Below, piece after piece: positions 59,420 to 64,000 of a stretch of 64,000 nt of DNA. Made by a program: the position numbers and the translations under genes. How positions within the stretch are numbered: position 1 is the first letter of the stretch; the number at the start of each line of letters is the position of its first letter. The DNA is from Luteolibacter sp. Y139 (GTDB lineage: Bacteria; Verrucomicrobiota; Verrucomicrobiia; Verrucomicrobiales; Akkermansiaceae): NCBI RefSeq assembly GCF_038066715.1, contig NZ_JBBUKT010000004.1, forward strand, positions 310,001 through 374,000, written 5' to 3'. The notes beneath the pieces are model-generated. The model made no database searches. It was not told where the DNA came from and saw only the letters and a list, made by a program, of their open reading frames with translations.

Positions 59420-60921
59420 TTTTACGCGATCTCATCGCCCATCTTGACCGGCCATTGCACTCCGGTCCCCTCGACACCGACATCACGGCGGTGACCTCCG
59501 ACTCGCGCCTGGTGGAGCCGGGGGTGGCCTTTGTGGCTGTCCGCGGGGAAAGCCGCGACGGGCGGGAATTCATCCCGAAGGCGCTTGAGCGCGGGGCGGC
59601 GGTGATCATCTGCGATACAGCTCCGGACGAGAGTCATCCGGCCGAGGTGCCCTACATTCAGGTGAGCGACACGCGTCATGCGCTCGCCGCCTTTGCCCGC
59701 TTGCTTGCTGGCGATCCTTCCAAGAAGCTTCGGCTGGCCGGTGTGACCGGGACCAATGGGAAGACGACCACGGCTTTCCTGATCCATCACATCATGAAGC
59801 GCGTCTGGCACCGGGCTGGCGTGATCGGTACGGTGATCGTGGATGACGGTGAGCAGACAAGGCCTGCAAACTTCACCACGCCGGAGCCCGTCGAGCTCAA
59901 TGGCCTGCTTGCCCGGATGGTGGATCACGGCTGCCGCGGCGCGGCGATGGAGGTGTCATCGCACGGCATCGATCAGAAGCGCATCGGCGGCATTGCCTTC
60001 GATGCGGCGATCTTTACGAATCTCACGCAGGACCATCTGGACTACCACGGCACGCTGGATGCGTATGCGGCGACGAAGTTCTCGTGGTTCGAATCGCTGG
60101 CTGCTGATCCGCTGGGCAAGAAGCCGGTGGCGGTGATCAATTTCGACGACGGCTACGGCGAGAAGCTGGTGACGCTGCTGGGCGACAAGATGCCGATGAT
60201 CAAATACGGCTTCAACGTCCACTGCGACTTCCGCGCGAACAACTTCAAGCAGAGTGCGCGGGGGATGGAATTCGAGCTGACGGCGAAGGGGAAATCCTAC
60301 CTCGTCCGCGCGCCGCTTATCGGCCGCTTCAACGCTTACAACATCCTGTCCGCGCTCGCTGCTGCCAGTGCGATGAAGATCAAACTGCGCGACGCGGTGA
60401 CGGCGATTGCGGAAGCACCACAGGTGCCCGGGCGGATGGAGCACTGCGGCACCAAGGATGGCATCAGCGTCTTCGTGGACTATGCCCATACGCCGGATGC
60501 GGTGACGAATGCGTGCCGCACGCTGAAGGAGCTCAATCCGAATCGCCTGATCACGGTCTTCGGCTGCGGTGGTGACCGCGACAAGAAGAAGCGCCCGCTG
60601 ATGGGCAAGGCCGCCGCTGAGATCAGCGATGCGTGCATCATTACTTCCGACAATCCACGCAGCGAAGATCCCGAGACGATCATCAAGGAGATCGAGTCTG
60701 GCATGGTTGGCACGCGCTACCGGGCTGTGGTCGATCGCGCCGAAGCGATCCGGATTGCGATCCACGCGGCAGGGAAGGGCGACATCGTCCTGATCGCTGG
60801 CAAGGGTCACGAGACTTACCAGCAATTCGCTGACCGCACGATTGACTTCGATGACCGTCGCGAAGCGCGCCGTGCCTTGGCAGAGCGTCCCGAACCTCCT
60901 CTTCCTCCCCGCAAGCGGTGA
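59416..60921 (+). CDS. murE: UDP-MurNAc-tripeptide synthetase (meso-diaminopimelate type)
   Basis: 501 residues from GTG 59416. GVTGTNGKTTTAFLIHHI is the ATP loop, SSHGIDQKRIGGI and FTNLTQDHLDYHGT the central-domain lysine/substrate blocks. In the C-terminal domain, DNPRSEDP carries the DNPR signature that selects meso-diaminopimelate rather than lysine. It adds the third amino acid of the peptidoglycan stem peptide. Overlaps ftsI and murF by 4 bases. Confidence 0.97.
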   Translation: MILRDLIAHLDRPLHSGPLDTDITAVTSDSRLVEPGVAFVAVRGESRDGREFIPKALERGAAVIICDTAPDESHPAEVPYIQVSDTRHALAAFARLLAGDPSKKLRLAGVTGTNGKTTTAFLIHHIMKRVWHRAGVIGTVIVDDGEQTRPANFTTPEPVELNGLLARMVDHGCRGAAMEVSSHGIDQKRIGGIAFDAAIFTNLTQDHLDYHGTLDAYAATKFSWFESLAADPLGKKPVAVINFDDGYGEKLVTLLGDKMPMIKYGFNVHCDFRANNFKQSARGMEFELTAKGKSYLVRAPLIGRFNAYNILSALAAASAMKIKLRDAVTAIAEAPQVPGRMEHCGTKDGISVFVDYAHTPDAVTNACRTLKELNPNRLITVFGCGGDRDKKKRPLMGKAAAEISDACIITSDNPRSEDPETIIKEIESGMVGTRYRAVVDRAEAIRIAIHAAGKGDIVLIAGKGHETYQQFADRTIDFDDRREARRALAERPEPPLPPRKR

Positions 60922-62285
60922 CTCCCATTGATGCAAGCACCTTGGCCCAGCATGCCGGTGGCGTGATCGCCGCTGGACGGGGCGATGTGCTTGCGACGTC
61001 CGCTTCGACCGACACACGGACGATTCCTGCGGGCTCGGTCTTTTTCGCGCTGAAGGGCGAGCGCTTCGATGCGAATGACTTCGCCCGCCAGGCGATCGCG
61101 ACCGGTGCCTCGATCGTAGTGGTCGAGCGCTGGGAGGGCGAGTGCCCGGAGAACGCGGCGGTAGTTCGCGTTCCGGATGGCCTTGCGGCGCTGCAACGTT
61201 TTGCGGCGTGGTATCGCCGCCAGCGGGAGTTGCCGGTGGTGGGCATCACCGGATCGAACGGCAAGACGAGCACGAAGGATTTTACGTCGGCAGTGCTGGG
61301 TCGCTCGTTTCATGTCTGTGCGACGCGCGGCAACCTGAACAATCACATTGGCGTGCCGCTGAGCGTGCTGTCCTTGGAAGATGGGCATAGTGCGGCGGTC
61401 TTCGAGATGGGCATGAACCATCCGGGTGAGATCGCGCCGCTGTGCGAGATCGCGCGGCCGAACCTGGGGATCATCACCAATATCGGCACGGCCCACATTG
61501 AATACATGGGCAGCCGTGAATCGATCGCGGAAGAGAAGGGTGCGCTGGCGCGGAGCTTGCCGGAGGATGGTGCGCTGTTCGTTCCCGCGGGATGTGATTT
61601 CCACGACTACTTCAAGCGTCGTACCAAGGCCCGCGTGATCTGTGTGGGCAATGGCCGCGGCGAGATCCGTGCGGAGAACCTGATCACCCGCGAGAGCGGA
61701 TCGAGCTTCACGCTGATGATCGCTGGCAAGGCTGCCGCCGAGGTGGACCTGCCGGTGGCGGGCCGTCACATGGTGACGAATGCGCTGCTGGCCGCGGGTG
61801 CCGGGTGGTTTCTCGGGATTGCGCCGGAAGAGATCGCGGCGGGACTTTCCAGCACGACGCTGACGAGTGGCCGCCTGCGGCGCTTCACGAGCGGTGGCGT
61901 GGTGATTTTCGACGACACCTACAATGCCAATCCCGAGTCGATGGCCGCGGCGATCGACACGTTGGCGGAGACGCCGGTGCGGAATGGCAGCGGCAAGCGG
62001 ATCGCGGTGCTCGGCCGCATGGGTGAGCTGGGCAGTCATGGCCCGGAGGCTCATCTCAAGGTGGGGCGCCTGGCCGCCGCGCGGGGACTTACGGTGGTTG
62101 CCGTAGGTGCCGGCTCCGAGGGCATCGCCGAGGGAGCGGGCACTGCCGAACATTTTCCCGATCAAATCGAAGCTGCCAATTGGCTCGCGAGCCATGCGGC
62201 TGCCGGTGACGTCGTCCTTTTCAAAGCCAGCCGCAGCGCCGCGATGGAGCGGGTGATGCAGCAGGCTTTTCCGACCCAAGACTAA
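60918..62285 (+). CDS. murF: UDP-MurNAc-pentapeptide synthetase (D-Ala-D-Ala ligating)
   Basis: 455 residues from GTG 60918. GITGSNGKTSTKDFTSAVL is the ATP-binding loop, NNHIGVPLSVL and FEMGMNHPGEI the substrate blocks, ITNIGTAHIEYMGS the Mur ligase motif and DDTYNANPESMAAAID the C-terminal domain motif. It attaches D-Ala-D-Ala to the tripeptide, finishing UDP-MurNAc-pentapeptide. The overlap with murE is 4 bases; mraY follows after 3. Confidence 0.97.
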   Translation: MTPIDASTLAQHAGGVIAAGRGDVLATSASTDTRTIPAGSVFFALKGERFDANDFARQAIATGASIVVVERWEGECPENAAVVRVPDGLAALQRFAAWYRRQRELPVVGITGSNGKTSTKDFTSAVLGRSFHVCATRGNLNNHIGVPLSVLSLEDGHSAAVFEMGMNHPGEIAPLCEIARPNLGIITNIGTAHIEYMGSRESIAEEKGALARSLPEDGALFVPAGCDFHDYFKRRTKARVICVGNGRGEIRAENLITRESGSSFTLMIAGKAAAEVDLPVAGRHMVTNALLAAGAGWFLGIAPEEIAAGLSSTTLTSGRLRRFTSGGVVIFDDTYNANPESMAAAIDTLAETPVRNGSGKRIAVLGRMGELGSHGPEAHLKVGRLAAARGLTVVAVGAGSEGIAEGAGTAEHFPDQIEAANWLASHAAAGDVVLFKASRSAAMERVMQQAFPTQD

Positions 62286-62288
62286 CAC

Positions 62289-63503
62289 ATGCTCTACTGG
62301 ATCTACGAATGGTGGAAGGCCGCTTTCGAGGCGGAGAAGGCGCACGGCGTCCAGGAGTGGGCGCACAGCTTCTCATTCCTCAATCTGCTGGGCTACATCA
62401 CCTTTCGCGCGGCGCTTGCTTGTGTGATGGCGTTCGTGGTCAGCGTTCTGGCCGGGCCGCGCGTGATCCGGCGCTTGATCTCGCTGAAGGTGGGGCAGCC
62501 GATCCGCACGGCGGCGGAGGTTCACAAGCTTGCCGAGCTGCATGGGGGCAAGGTGGGCACGCCGACGATGGGCGGGGTACTTATCCTGGGCTCGGTATTG
62601 ATCTCGGTCTTCGTATGCGCGCAGCCGCTGAATCCCTTCGTGGCCGTTTGCTCATGCACGATGGCGGCGCTGGGCCTGCTGGGCTTCTGCGATGACTACA
62701 AGAAGGTGAAGCAGAAGAAGTCCGATGGCGTGAGCGCGCGGACGAAGCTTTTCTGGCAGCTGGTGGTGGCGGTAGTGGCGGCGTGCTTCATCTATTTCAA
62801 GAAGGAGATCAGCGGGTATGGCGCGACGCCGGATGAGCTTGCGAGGAATGTGGCGGGCTTCCGGCTCGGCGACCAGGCCATCAGCATCGGAACGATCTGC
62901 TTCCCGCTTTTCAAGACGGGCATTATCGACCTCAACATCCTGGTCATCCCGTTCTTCGCGGCGATCATCATCGGCTGCTCGAACGCGGTGAACCTGACCG
63001 ACGGCTTGGATGGTCTGGCCACGGGGTGCACGATCACGGTGGCGCTCGCGTATGCGTGCCTCGCTTACCTCGCCGGGCACTTCTACATGGCGGCGGAGTA
63101 TCTGGTGATCCCCTACAACCGCTACATCGGCGAGCTGGCGGTGCTGCTGCTGGCGCTGGCCGGGGCGGGCTTCGGCTTCCTGTGGTTCAATTGCCACCCG
63201 GCGAAGGTTTTCATGGGTGACACCGGCTCGCTGGCCATCGGCGGCGCGCTCGGGACCGCGGCGATCTGCGTGAAGCAGGAGCTGCTGCTCGTGATCATCG
63301 GCGGCGTCTTCGTGATGGAGGCAATGTCGGTGATGCTCCAGGTCGGCAGCTTCAAGTTGCGCAAGAAGCGCATCTTCGCGATGGCACCGATCCACCATCA
63401 CTTCGAACTCCGCGGCTGGCATGAAAGCCAGGTGATCATCCGTTTCTGGATCATCTCCATCATGCTCGCGCTCTTCGGACTCGCCCTGCTCAAGATTGCC
63501 TGA
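62289..63503 (+). CDS. mraY: Phospho-N-acetylmuramoyl-pentapeptide transferase
   Basis: 404 residues, longer than the ~360 of E. coli, with about ten membrane helices. FCDDYKKVKQKKSDG is the DDxxK motif, NAVNLTDGLDGLATG the NxxNxxDGxDGL Mg-binding motif, FMGDTGSLAIGGALG the third Asp block and PIHHHFELRGWHE the HHHxE end. It transfers phospho-MurNAc-pentapeptide to undecaprenyl phosphate, forming lipid I. The extra ~40 residues are mostly in the loop around FRLGDQAISIGTI. Overlaps murD by 1 base. Confidence 0.97.
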   Translation: MLYWIYEWWKAAFEAEKAHGVQEWAHSFSFLNLLGYITFRAALACVMAFVVSVLAGPRVIRRLISLKVGQPIRTAAEVHKLAELHGGKVGTPTMGGVLILGSVLISVFVCAQPLNPFVAVCSCTMAALGLLGFCDDYKKVKQKKSDGVSARTKLFWQLVVAVVAACFIYFKKEISGYGATPDELARNVAGFRLGDQAISIGTICFPLFKTGIIDLNILVIPFFAAIIIGCSNAVNLTDGLDGLATGCTITVALAYACLAYLAGHFYMAAEYLVIPYNRYIGELAVLLLALAGAGFGFLWFNCHPAKVFMGDTGSLAIGGALGTAAICVKQELLLVIIGGVFVMEAMSVMLQVGSFKLRKKRIFAMAPIHHHFELRGWHESQVIIRFWIISIMLALFGLALLKIA

Positions 63504-64000
63504 TGACCCTTTCTGGAAAATCCGTCGTTGTTCTCGGTGCCGGCCGCAGTGGCCGCGCTGCCGCCGGACTCGCCCTGCGTGAGGGCGCGGAAGTTCACGT
63601 GCACGATGCGGCCTTCGCGATCGAGGGCATGCCTGCCGGGGTGCAGGTGCATCCGGGCGCCTCGGTGGAAAAGGGCAGCTCGGTGAAGTGCGATCTGCTG
63701 GTGATCAGCCCGGGTATCGATACCTACGGTCCGCTGGTCGCGGCCTACGCGACCGGGGCAGGGGAGATGATCGGCGAGACTGAATTCGGCTACCGCTACT
63801 ATAAGGGTCGTATCGTCGGGATCACCGGGACCAATGGCAAGACGACGACGACAGAACTGGTCGAGCGGATCCTGAAGGCCGGAGGCTACGATGCCGCGCC
63901 GTGTGGCAACTACGGGCATCCGCTGTGCGAGATCGTGCTGCGTGAGCCGATGCCGAACGCGGTGTCGCTGGAGCTCAGTTCCTTCCAGCTGGAGACGATC
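63503..64000 (+). CDS. murD: UDP-MurNAc-L-Ala:D-Glu ligase, cut by window end
   Basis: The first 166 residues are present. VVVLGAGRSGRAAAGLAL is the N-terminal Rossmann motif that binds UDP-MurNAc-Ala, ISPGI the family hinge and GITGTNGKTTTTELV the ATP loop; SLELSSFQLETI begins the central ligase domain. It adds D-Glu. The ATG at 63503 overlaps the mraY stop (TGATG). Confidence 0.95.
   Translation, partial: MTLSGKSVVVLGAGRSGRAAAGLALREGAEVHVHDAAFAIEGMPAGVQVHPGASVEKGSSVKCDLLVISPGIDTYGPLVAAYATGAGEMIGETEFGYRYYKGRIVGITGTNGKTTTTELVERILKAGGYDAAPCGNYGHPLCEIVLREPMPNAVSLELSSFQLETI

Noticed and set aside
1-64000. CRISPR array
   Set aside because: No set of short direct repeats with unique spacers; the only regular repeats are the protein-coding beta-repeats and the dcw half-repeats.
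1-64000. Insertion sequence or transposase gene
   Set aside because: No DDE, HUH or serine/tyrosine recombinase gene is recognisable anywhere in the window.

Overview
The window looks like chromosomal DNA of a high-GC member of the Verrucomicrobiota, most like the Luteolibacter/Haloferula group. This rests on gene families rather than on an rRNA gene, because none is present. The indicators are a DUF1800/DUF1501 pair next to a sulfatase, a Verru_Chthon-cassette-A-like pseudopilin, a PmoA/DUF6807 protein, giant autotransporter-type beta-strand-repeat proteins (one with a PEP-CTERM-like tail), an ECF sigma factor in front of a Ser/Thr kinase, and a SecA with the long insertions common outside Proteobacteria. 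Coding is dense. Strong GC3 bias produces very long antisense open frames that are not genes.

Regions: 1-4030 is a metal-homeostasis locus. A divergent ECF sigma/anti-sigma pair faces a bufferin-type RiPP operon: DoxX protein, a six-cysteine precursor, a DUF692 maturase and a DUF2063 partner. A hairpin terminator lies directly after the precursor. 4068-5752 holds tRNA-Ser(GGA) and a lower-GC patch with a DUF4062 gene and possible gene remnants. 5745-7387 is an azlCD amino-acid exporter operon with an XRE-cupin regulator and two overlapping operator-like repeats. 7466-12834 has lipid-related genes (CDP-alcohol phosphatidyltransferase, MFS-acyltransferase fusion) and a secreted protein. 13354-19893 holds a giant pseudopilin-like protein, two paralogous secreted proteins, DUF167 and SprT-like genes. 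20160-24614 is a sulfatase facing a DUF1800-DUF1501 pair. 24800-31869 has secA, DUF6807, a secreted CxxCH protein and a HAD phosphatase.

32106-35291 encodes a sigma factor and a Ser/Thr kinase fused to a helical-repeat domain. 36520-38853 is an AI-2E-family permease fused to a B12-binding-like module and a GAF domain, followed by two very large perfect hairpins. ispF, an IMPase and several small genes follow. 41771-51455 contains two tandem giant autotransporter-repeat proteins with nearly matching N-termini but different C-termini. 51874-54415 holds small and secreted lineage-specific proteins.

54900-64000 is the start of the dcw cell-division/peptidoglycan cluster: mraZ, rsmH, ftsL-like, ftsI, murE, murF, mraY and murD (cut by the window end). 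The genes from rsmH on mostly overlap by 4 bases, so they form one translationally coupled operon. Its oddity is about 0.55 kb of tandem half-repeats between mraZ and rsmH. All copy spacings are multiples of three, and the repeat stays open in the rsmH frame. The most promising points for new biology are the sigma-controlled bufferin operon, the dcw repeat insertion, and the AI-2E/B12-like/GAF fusion.
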